In this document: one piece after another, positions 6,920 through 13,624 of the stretch | How the letters are laid out: each line of letters opens with the position of its first letter | Numbering within the stretch: the first letter of the stretch is position 1 | Assembly: GCA_046302135.1 (NCBI GenBank) | Contig: JBKCIQ010000076.1 | Location: 1 to 16,313 of the forward strand | Length of the DNA: 16,313 nt | From: AM-1111 sp046302135 | GTDB lineage: Bacteria; Bacteroidota; Bacteroidia; B-17B0; Aurantibacillaceae | Reading direction: 5' to 3' | Made by a program: the position numbers and the translations under genes | The notes under the pieces: generated by a model | Seen by the model: the letters and a program-made list of their open reading frames with translations, nothing else | Databases searched by the model: none | Told to the model about the DNA's origin: nothing

Positions 6920-7381
6920 TTATTTCTTCTTTGATTTTTCCTCACCATTGAATTCGAAATGTTTCATTAATTTATCTCTTCTAACAAGTTTTAAGGATCC
7001 ATCAATATCTGTATCATCTATGACAACCGAAATGGTTATAATTCTACCATCATCATCTTCCTTGCTTGCCTTAACTGCAAAGTATCTTTTTTCGAGATCT
7101 TCATCCATATAAACTGAATCTTTCGTTATTTCATATTTTATCCACTGATCAAAACCTCCACCTTTTGAATCTGCTGCCAGGTAATAATAAAGTTTGCCGT
7201 TTTTAAATTCGAGATCGTAAGGAATTGTTTTAGCTCCTGTTTTTGGCGAACCATTACTGTATTCAGTCGCGTTGGTTGAGAATTTTTTACCATGTAATGG
7301 ATCCTTATCCATAAAAAATGCATTACAAAATAAAAAGATCAAGATTGAAGCTACGGGCAGAATAAGAAAAGATTTTTTCAT
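6920..7381 (-). CDS. Unrecognised secreted protein upstream of msrA
   Basis: I cannot assign a family to this 153-residue protein. Residues 1-22 form a hydrophobic export signal (MKKSF start, then a Leu/Ile/Phe-rich core). The Cys at 19 sits in L-F-C-N, which is a poor lipobox, so a cleaved or uncleaved signal is more likely than lipidation. The mature part alternates short strand-like segments with polar turns (L-E-F-K-N-G-K-L-Y-Y-Y-L, Q-W-I-K-Y-E-I, I-I-T-I-S-V-V-I), suggesting a small beta-rich fold. The C-terminus is highly charged (EEKSKKK). It ends 13 bases before the msrA start on the same strand, so the two are probably cotranscribed. A link to envelope stress is possible from that position, but no motif supports it directly. 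Confidence 0.75.
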   Translation of the reverse strand: MKKSFLILPVASILIFLFCNAFFMDKDPLHGKKFSTNATEYSNGSPKTGAKTIPYDLEFKNGKLYYYLAADSKGGGFDQWIKYEITKDSVYMDEDLEKRYFAVKASKEDDDGRIITISVVIDDTDIDGSLKLVRRDKLMKHFEFNGEEKSKKK

Positions 7382-7431
7382 ATTTTTTTATTTAGGTTAT
7401 TTAAAATTTAATTATTGGTAACTTTATTATT

Positions 7432-7439
7432 CAAATTTA
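7432..7439 (-). promoter_or_regulatory. Candidate -7 promoter element for the 7381-6259 genes
   Basis: On the minus strand this reads TAAATTTG, an exact TAnnTTTG match about 50 bases before the start of the secreted protein gene. It lies in the 108-base divergent gap shared with rarA. No good -33 TTTG is seen at the expected distance. I found no comparable element facing rarA. Confidence 0.33.
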
Positions 7440-7489
7440 AAGTTTGTTTTGAAATCGAATCGCATGTTTAACAAAACTTATACCACAAA

Positions 7490-8767
7490 ATGAACATTCC
7501 GTTGGCGGAAAGAATGCGGCCTAAAACCTTATCGGACTTTATCGGACAAGCGCATTTAACAGGTGAAAATAAGCCATTAAAAAATGCCATCAAAATTGGT
7601 GTAATACCAAGCATTATTTTATGGGGCCCACCCGGAGTAGGAAAAACTACTTTATCAAACATTCTAGCAAATGAGCTAAAAAGACCTTTTTACAGCTTGA
7701 GTGCTATTCAAAGTGGGGTTAAAGACGTTAGAGATGCAATAGAAAAAGCAAAAAGTAATCATTTTTTTGGAAGTAATAAACCAATTTTATTCATTGACGA
7801 AATACACCGATTTAGCAAGTCTCAACAAGATTCGTTGCTTGGGGCAGTAGAAAAAGGCATCGTTACATTGATTGGAGCAACCACGGAAAATCCATCCTTC
7901 GAAATCATAAGTGCATTGTTGTCAAGATGTCAGGTTTATTCTTTAAATCATTTTAATAAAGATGACCTTTTAAAACTTTTGAATGATGCGTTAACGAAAG
8001 ATAGCTATTTCAATCAGAAAAAAATAATACTTAAAGAAACTGATTCTTTAATTCGGATTTCCGGAGGAGATGGACGAAAATTACTTAATGCTCTTGAGCT
8101 TGTGGTTCTTGCTTATTGGGAAAAAGATTCTATTGAAATAAATAATGAGCGTGTTGAAGAAATTATTCAAAAACAACTTGCTCGTTATGACAAAAGTGGA
8201 GAACAACATTATGATATAATTTCTGCTTTTATTAAGTCTATAAGAGGAAGTGATCCAAATGCTGCAGTCTATTGGCTTGCGCGGATGATTGAAGGCGGCG
8301 AAGACCCAATTTTTATTGCCAGAAGATTAATAATTCTTGCATCAGAAGACATTGGAAACGCAAACCCAACAGCTTTGGTAATTGCTAATAATTGTTTTCA
8401 AGCAGTAAATGTTATCGGGATGCCAGAATCAAGAATTATCTTGTCTCAATGTTGCATATATCTTTCTACCTCCCCAAAAAGTAACTCATCATATTTGGCA
8501 ATTGACAGCGCAATTGAAAAGGTAAGAAAAGATGGTGATTTGGCGGTGCCCTTACATCTTAGGAACAGTCCTACAAAACTAATGAAAGAAATGGGGTATG
8601 GAGTTGATTATATGTACGCACATAACTATGAAATGAATTTTATACAACAAGAATATTTACCTGATGAAATTTCAGGCCACATATTTTTTCATCCGGGTAG
8701 CAATCCACGAGAAAAAGAAATGAAAGAATTTTTGAAATTAAGATGGAAGAATAAATACAATTATTGA
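7490..8767 (+). CDS. rarA: Replication-associated recombination ATPase RarA (MgsA)
   Basis: RarA is a AAA+ clamp-loader-like ATPase that acts at stalled replication forks and DNA ends, with links to SSB and RecA-type repair. The start PLAERMRPKTLSDFIGQ matches the family exactly and fixes the ATG at 7490. Walker A is GPPGVGKTT (46-54), Walker B is ILFIDE (99-104) followed by IHRF, and sensor 1 is GATTEN (129-134). The arginine finger lies in L-L-S-R-C (R146). Sensor 2 is in G-G-D-G-R-K-L-L-N-A-L. The C-terminal tetramerisation part has the conserved stretches A-V-Y-W-L-A-R-M-I-E-G-G-E-D-P and R-R-L-I-I-L-A-S-E-D-I-G. The 425-residue length is normal. It stands alone on the plus strand, diverging from the msrA group and converging on a membrane protein gene 12 bases away. 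Confidence 0.97.
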   Translation: MNIPLAERMRPKTLSDFIGQAHLTGENKPLKNAIKIGVIPSIILWGPPGVGKTTLSNILANELKRPFYSLSAIQSGVKDVRDAIEKAKSNHFFGSNKPILFIDEIHRFSKSQQDSLLGAVEKGIVTLIGATTENPSFEIISALLSRCQVYSLNHFNKDDLLKLLNDALTKDSYFNQKKIILKETDSLIRISGGDGRKLLNALELVVLAYWEKDSIEINNERVEEIIQKQLARYDKSGEQHYDIISAFIKSIRGSDPNAAVYWLARMIEGGEDPIFIARRLIILASEDIGNANPTALVIANNCFQAVNVIGMPESRIILSQCCIYLSTSPKSNSSYLAIDSAIEKVRKDGDLAVPLHLRNSPTKLMKEMGYGVDYMYAHNYEMNFIQQEYLPDEISGHIFFHPGSNPREKEMKEFLKLRWKNKYNY

Positions 8768-8779
8768 TATCTATTAACG

Positions 8780-9211
8780 TTAAATTTGATCTTCCTCCAA
8801 TCTGGGGTCAAAAATAAATAGTGTACCAAGGGAAATTACAAATCCTCCAATAATTTGTTCGACGCATTGCCACATTGCATCAAGTGCAAGATGCTCCAAA
8901 GTGTTTGAGGTACCAATACTTATACCGGTAACCTTAGTGACCATAAACACCAGCAATCCAACGATAAAACCTGAAATTAATCCTCGAGCAAAAATATTTT
9001 TTATCATTCCTCTTAAAAATTTAGTGTCATAAACTTTAATTGTTAAAAAAGAAATAAATAAATAGGTAACTCCTGCAAAAAAATAAAAAAGGGTCCGTGG
9101 ATAGCTCAATTGACTTATTTCATTAAGATAGTAACCATGCCAAAAGAAAAAAGAAAGATACATAGCAACTGCACTCATCAACCAACTCAAGAAAAACCTG
9201 ATTGTGAACAT
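8780..9211 (-). CDS. Unrecognised four-helix inner-membrane protein
   Basis: I do not recognise a family. The 143 residues form four hydrophobic segments, at roughly 6-24, 38-60, 77-98 and 113-135, joined by short polar loops. The loop K-F-L-R-G-M-I-K-N-I-F-A-R (64-76) is basic, so by the positive-inside rule it is probably cytoplasmic. No charged residue pattern typical of a transporter or enzyme stands out, apart from a conserved-looking E-H-L-A-L-D (106-111) before the last helix. The start ATG is 104 bases from the divergent lipoprotein gene. The stop faces the rarA stop across 12 bases with no clear terminator. Function is unknown; a small integral membrane protein is all that can be said. 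Confidence 0.75.
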   Translation of the reverse strand: MFTIRFFLSWLMSAVAMYLSFFFWHGYYLNEISQLSYPRTLFYFFAGVTYLFISFLTIKVYDTKFLRGMIKNIFARGLISGFIVGLLVFMVTKVTGISIGTSNTLEHLALDAMWQCVEQIIGGFVISLGTLFIFDPRLEEDQI

Positions 9212-9227
9212 GAATTTTAGAAGTAAT

Positions 9228-9235
9228 CAAAGTTA
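9228..9235 (-). promoter_or_regulatory. Candidate -7 element for the four-helix membrane protein
   Basis: On the minus strand this reads TAACTTTG, an exact TAnnTTTG match, 16 bases before the start codon at 9209-9211. It shares a divergent gap with the plus-strand element at 9278-9285. A -33 element is not clear. Confidence 0.33.
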
Positions 9236-9277
9236 TACAATATAATAATATGTTAAAATTAATTTCGTTGGAATTTT

Positions 9278-9285
9278 TATATTTG
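9278..9285 (+). promoter_or_regulatory. Candidate -7 promoter element for the four-gene surface operon
   Basis: TATATTTG is an exact match to the Bacteroidota -7 consensus TAnnTTTG. It lies 30 bases before the ATG at 9316, giving a leader of roughly 20-25 bases. It also lies downstream of an in-frame ATG at 9250, so a transcript from here could not use that earlier start. The -33 element is not convincing. Confidence 0.4.
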
Positions 9286-9315
9286 TATAAACTAGTTTTC
9301 TTCTTTTTCATCAGC

Positions 9316-10899
9316 ATGAAAAAATACCTTGGTTTATATATCGCCTTATCTTTTATTTTATTTTTTTCGTGCCGCAAAGATGAAGGACCTTGGTGGAACG
9401 CTGAGTTTTCGGGGCCAATAGCAAAATCGAGCATTGGAATTCAAGAATTATTTCCTGATTCAAACGTAATTACAAATCCTGACTCAAGTCTGCGTTTGAT
9501 ATATAATGAAACCGTATTTGACTTAAAGATTGATAGTCTTTTTAGTATTCCTGACACAACATTGGATACCGCGTATGTTTCTCCGCTAGGAGGCTATAGT
9601 TTTCAACCGGGAGATCAAATATTTAGTACCCCGCCGAATGAAAATTTTCTGAATATTTCAGGTGTTCAATTAAAACAATTGATTTTAAAATCAGGTAAAA
9701 TCAAGCTAGAATTGATAAGTTCAATAACAGAACCTATTGTCTTTAAGTATGATTTATTGAACTCAAAATTAAATGGTATTCCTTTCAGTATTGTAGAGTC
9801 AGTTCCGGGTTCAGGTTCAATTATTAAATTTTACGATATAAGTGGATTAGACCTTAATCTTACGGGTACTTCAGGAAATCTATTCAATACCATAATTAGT
9901 CAAAATACAATGTTCATTTCTAGCAGTGCAAATGCCGGTTTTATAAGCTTTGGTCAGGGTATAATAATAAAAATTAGCTTTATAAATGTTGTACCATTTT
10001 ATGGTAGAGGTTATCTTGGAAATCAAAATCTTTCAATTGGGCCTGAAACTGTCTCATCTGGATTTTTAAACGGTATAAACGCAGATTATTTTGCACTAGC
10101 TGACGCCAACATAGATTTAAAAATTTCTAACGGAATAGGTGCAGATATTCAGGCAAACAACGTAATCTTGAAATCTAAAAATACTTTTTCAGGAAATCAA
10201 ATTACACTAAGTGGTAGCGGCGTAAATTCAAGTTATAATATTAATCGAGCAACTTTTCAAAATTTATCTCCACAGCCGGTGGTTCCTTCAAATAAAAATT
10301 TTCTAATGAATACAAATAACTCAAACATTAAACAATTCATTGAAAATCTTCCAGATCAGTTAGAATACTCCGCAGACATTGTTGTTAACCCACTTGGCAA
10401 TGTTTCAGGTAACAATGATTTTGTACTATATGGTTATGGTCTGAAAACAGAAATGAAAATAGACATACCTTTTGCGTTTTCTGCAGTAAATCTTAGATTC
10501 AGAGACACAGCCGATATTGACTTATCGGGCGAAGAACTAAAAAATATAAATTCAGCAAATCTTTATCTTAATGTAAATAATGGATATCCATTCAGTGCAA
10601 ATATTCAAGGTTACCTATGCGATGAGTCATTGAATATAATTGATTCTCTTTTTATAAATCCAAATTTTATTAATCCCGCAACTGTTGATGTCAATTATAT
10701 TGTAAATGGCTCTATAAAATCCGTTTTGCCTTGTGTACTTACTGCGGAAAGATTGACAAATCTCAAAAAATCAAAAAAAATAATTTTTAACGTTAAAATA
10801 AATACGTTGAATTCTCCGCAAATTATTAAAATATATAAAAATTACCGAATGGACATTTCATTAACGGGGGATATCAATTATTCAGTAAATAAAGAATGA
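9316..10899 (+). CDS. Predicted surface-exposed lipoprotein, first gene of the surface operon
   Basis: I do not recognise a named domain in this 527-residue protein. It begins with a lipoprotein signal ending in I-L-F-F-S-C (Cys19). The residues after Cys are R-K-D-E, which fits the K-(D/E)2 lipoprotein export signal that sends lipoproteins to the outer surface in Capnocytophaga and relatives. The mature protein is rich in Asn, Ser, Ile and Gly with alternating short strands and turns, and looks like an extended beta structure. It has few Cys and no transmembrane helix. I choose the ATG at 9316 because the earlier ATG (9250) adds 22 hydrophobic residues in front of a complete signal peptide and sits upstream of the likely promoter. 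Its stop overlaps the next start by ATGA (10896-10899). Similar large lipoproteins beside outer-membrane barrels suggest a surface partner, which is an inference. Confidence 0.82.
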   Translation: MKKYLGLYIALSFILFFSCRKDEGPWWNAEFSGPIAKSSIGIQELFPDSNVITNPDSSLRLIYNETVFDLKIDSLFSIPDTTLDTAYVSPLGGYSFQPGDQIFSTPPNENFLNISGVQLKQLILKSGKIKLELISSITEPIVFKYDLLNSKLNGIPFSIVESVPGSGSIIKFYDISGLDLNLTGTSGNLFNTIISQNTMFISSSANAGFISFGQGIIIKISFINVVPFYGRGYLGNQNLSIGPETVSSGFLNGINADYFALADANIDLKISNGIGADIQANNVILKSKNTFSGNQITLSGSGVNSSYNINRATFQNLSPQPVVPSNKNFLMNTNNSNIKQFIENLPDQLEYSADIVVNPLGNVSGNNDFVLYGYGLKTEMKIDIPFAFSAVNLRFRDTADIDLSGEELKNINSANLYLNVNNGYPFSANIQGYLCDESLNIIDSLFINPNFINPATVDVNYIVNGSIKSVLPCVLTAERLTNLKKSKKIIFNVKINTLNSPQIIKIYKNYRMDISLTGDINYSVNKE

Positions 10900-12137
10900 A
10901 GCTAATAAACATTATATTTTTATTTTTTGTTCCTGGACTTTTTCTTTCTCAGTTCAATTCAGAATTTTTAAAATACTCTGATTATGGTAGGCATGTTTCA
11001 GCTTACGGTGATTTTGAACTTGGCAGTTCATGCATAAATAATGAATTCATTAAGAGAATTTATTTTGGAGGTTATATAGACAATGAAATTAAGGATAATG
11101 TATCAAGTGAAATGCAATCAATTAATCGTTTTGGAGGAGGTGTAAGCTTTGGACTTAATTATTTTTCAGGTAATGATTCTTCAAAGTACGACTGGATGAT
11201 TGGAATAAAAAACCAAGAGGTCATCAATGGTTCATTTAGTAGAGATTTTTTTAATACATTATTTTTTGGAAACAAAATGTACAAAGGAAGTACTGCTTAT
11301 TTTAATAACACGGGATTGAACTACATAGGTTTTCAGGAGTTAAAGGCAGGTTTAATATGGAAGAATGTTGATAAAGGAGGGAAAATCGGGTTTGGATTAT
11401 CCCTTTTAAAGGGACAGTCACTTGTAAGGTACAGAGAAATTGACACTAATTTTCTTGCTACCTCATTAGATGCTGAACAACTTAGCTACAATGCAAGTTT
11501 TTCACTTGCTGTTAGTGATACGGGCAACAGAGATATATCTGCATTTAACGGTACAGGACTTTCCGCTGATTTATATTTTGAAGCACCATATAAATCAAAG
11601 ATCGGTCCATCGCGTTTTATTGTAACTGTAAATAATTTAGGTTTCATACGATGGAATAAAAAAACTATGTTATATACAATAGACTCCTTACTCACATTTA
11701 ACGGGGTTAACATTGACAATTTACTTGTTCTGAACGATTCAACTTTGAATATTGTAAGCCAGGATACACTGATTAACAATCTAACCAGTTTAAAAAGAGA
11801 AAAGGTAAATGTAAATTTACCCATGAATTTACTTTTCATGCATCAAACAGAATTTTCCAAAAACTACACTTTAAGATTTGGAATTAGAAATATATTTAAT
11901 GGCAACTCAACTCCATTTTTCTTTATTGAGAATAAGATTAATATTAAAAATAAATTCTTATTAGGCATTTCTATTGCATATGGAGGTTATAATAAATATT
12001 CCGCTGGTGCATATTTTGAATATAATAATAAGTATTTTACAACAAGAATCGGTAGCATTGCTTTACAGGGATTTTTAAGGCCGGAAAAAACATTGGGTCA
12101 AAGTTTATATCTAACCTTTGCCAAAAAATTTAAATGA
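10896..12137 (+). CDS. Outer-membrane beta-barrel protein, DUF5723-like
   Basis: A signal peptide (about 1-18, ending F-L-S before Q19) is followed by about 395 residues rich in aromatic and Gly residues with many amphipathic strands, typical of an outer-membrane barrel. Two blocks resemble the Bacteroidota DUF5723 family. One is the G-L-N-Y-I-G-F-Q-E-L-K-A-G-L-I-W segment followed by K-I-G-F-G-L-S-L-L-K-G. The other is V-N-N-L-G-F-I-R-W-N-K with a following L-T-F-N-G-V-N-I-D. The chain ends in F-A-K-K-F-K, a strand-like end compatible with a barrel. It lacks a TonB box or plug domain, so it is not a TonB-dependent receptor. It overlaps the gene before and the gene after by ATGA, so translation is probably coupled. 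It could anchor or export the lipoprotein and propeller partners. The family assignment is by eye. Confidence 0.8.
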   Translation: MKLINIIFLFFVPGLFLSQFNSEFLKYSDYGRHVSAYGDFELGSSCINNEFIKRIYFGGYIDNEIKDNVSSEMQSINRFGGGVSFGLNYFSGNDSSKYDWMIGIKNQEVINGSFSRDFFNTLFFGNKMYKGSTAYFNNTGLNYIGFQELKAGLIWKNVDKGGKIGFGLSLLKGQSLVRYREIDTNFLATSLDAEQLSYNASFSLAVSDTGNRDISAFNGTGLSADLYFEAPYKSKIGPSRFIVTVNNLGFIRWNKKTMLYTIDSLLTFNGVNIDNLLVLNDSTLNIVSQDTLINNLTSLKREKVNVNLPMNLLFMHQTEFSKNYTLRFGIRNIFNGNSTPFFFIENKINIKNKFLLGISIAYGGYNKYSAGAYFEYNNKYFTTRIGSIALQGFLRPEKTLGQSLYLTFAKKFK

Positions 12138-13624
12138 AAAAAATATTTGTATCATTTGTAATTAGTTTATTTGTTTCAATTGCCTTCGGACAATTTCCAC
12201 ATCCTGACACTTCATATTTTTTCCTTTTTGGTAACAACAATACAGATGAATTCCGAGATGCATGTAATCACTCTATTGATAGCGGCTACGTTATGGTAGG
12301 AAGTTCATCTTCTTACTCTGCAAATGGAACAGATATTTTTATTGTTAAAACTGACTGGAGAGGCAAAACACTTTGGTCGAGAACAATTGGAGGAACAGGC
12401 ATGGAAAAAGGTTTTGCAATAAAGGAAACTCCTGATAAAGGCTTCATAATTGGAGGTTATGGGAATTCCAATAGTCAGAATGATTATAATATGCTCCTTA
12501 TCAAAACTGATTCAACAGGGCTTACTGAGTGGCAAAAAAATTATGGCGGAGCAGACTGGGATTTTTTGTACTCTGTAGCGTTATGTCCTGATAGCGGATA
12601 TTTACTATGTGGAGAGACTTATAGTTTCGGTAATTTATCAAGTGATATTTATATCATTAGGACAAATAAAAATGGTGATACCATTTGGACAAAAACTTAT
12701 GGCGGAGTTGGAAAAGATGCGGCGAATAAAATTATATACTCATCAGACGGTACTGTTGTAGCCGCTGGGTATTCAGAGAGTAATTCAATCGGACTTAAAG
12801 ATTTATACCTAATAAAATGTAATTACAGCAATGGGGATAGTATTTTTTCTGTAAGGTACGGAGGACAATATAATGAAGAGGCAAAATCTTTAATTGAACA
12901 CACTGCATTTGACTCGGGTTATGTGATGGTTGGTTATACCGAAAGTTATACAACAGCACACGATAAAGATATAATACTAATAAAGTTTTCAAAAAATGGT
13001 TCCTTTATGTGGGAGGATAACTTCGGTAATGCAGGCGGGAATGATGAGGCAACTTGTATAGTAAATCAAGGAATAAGTTTTTTTGTTTCCGGTTACACCG
13101 CCAATGGTGCAGGAGTTTATGATCTTGCGGCAGGTGTAGTTGACTTATTTGGCAACTGGCAATGGAATCAGTCGACAAGTTATGGAAGTTATCAGGCTGA
13201 TTTTGCATGGGCAAATTTAAAGACACTCAGAAATCATTTTGGGTTTATTGGTTCTACAGAAAGTTTTGGAGCAAATGATCAAGATGCTATGTTAATTCTA
13301 ACAGACACAATTCAATTTCAGTATCAAAAAGTTGGTAGCAACAATGATAGCTTAGTTAGTTTAAAACAAAATCTGTATAAACCCACAGTAAAATATTTAA
13401 ACCCAGCAAATGAATTATTGATTATGAATATTAATTATCATGAATCAGAAAATGCATTATTGAAGATTATTGATAATAATGGGAAAGTTTTAATGACTAC
13501 TTTGATTAATACGCAAAATAAAACAAATGAGTTAAACATTACAAATCTTCCAAATGGTTTCTACAGTATTATTTTAGAACTACCCGGACAAATAGTTCAT
13601 TGTAAACTCTGCGTTTTACATTGA
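12134..13624 (+). CDS. Secreted seven-repeat beta-propeller protein with T9SS type A sorting domain
   Basis: The signal peptide (1-19, A-F-G before Q20) leads into seven repeats whose first strands start at about residues 51, 103, 155, 207, 262, 315 and 368. The spacing is 52, 52, 52, 55, 53 and 53 residues. A typical unit reads G-Y-V-M-V-G, then D-x-x-I-I-K-T, then G-x-x-x-W, then Y-G-G. Seven units suit a closed seven-bladed propeller. Residues 417-496 resemble a T9SS type A C-terminal domain, with L-K-I-I-D-N-N-G-K-V, a L-N-I-T-N-L-P-N-G-F-Y-S-I segment and a final K-L-C-V-L-H. The protein should cross the outer membrane by the T9SS and be released or attached to the surface. No catalytic motif is seen, so a binding or adhesive role is more likely than an enzyme. 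It overlaps its upstream neighbour by ATGA and its downstream neighbour by one base. Confidence 0.88.
   Translation: MKKIFVSFVISLFVSIAFGQFPHPDTSYFFLFGNNNTDEFRDACNHSIDSGYVMVGSSSSYSANGTDIFIVKTDWRGKTLWSRTIGGTGMEKGFAIKETPDKGFIIGGYGNSNSQNDYNMLLIKTDSTGLTEWQKNYGGADWDFLYSVALCPDSGYLLCGETYSFGNLSSDIYIIRTNKNGDTIWTKTYGGVGKDAANKIIYSSDGTVVAAGYSESNSIGLKDLYLIKCNYSNGDSIFSVRYGGQYNEEAKSLIEHTAFDSGYVMVGYTESYTTAHDKDIILIKFSKNGSFMWEDNFGNAGGNDEATCIVNQGISFFVSGYTANGAGVYDLAAGVVDLFGNWQWNQSTSYGSYQADFAWANLKTLRNHFGFIGSTESFGANDQDAMLILTDTIQFQYQKVGSNNDSLVSLKQNLYKPTVKYLNPANELLIMNINYHESENALLKIIDNNGKVLMTTLINTQNKTNELNITNLPNGFYSIILELPGQIVHCKLCVLH

Noticed and set aside
6907..6948. Longer MsrA start at 6948
   Set aside because: It would put a basic 14-residue extension before a complete lipoprotein signal and overlap the upstream gene; the ATG at 6906 gives normal spacing.
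8774..8783. Palindrome TTAACGTTAA between rarA and the membrane protein gene
   Set aside because: Ten bases of AT-rich palindrome with no loop or T run; it includes the stop codon and is likely chance.
9250..9315. Longer start for the operon lipoprotein
   Set aside because: It adds a second hydrophobic stretch before a full signal peptide and begins upstream of the likely -7 promoter element.
13005..13226. A 73-codon antisense frame within the propeller gene, and others at 12795-12992 and 11486-11839
   Set aside because: All are antisense to genes with clear signal peptides and repeat or barrel structure; none has a recognisable product or own promoter.
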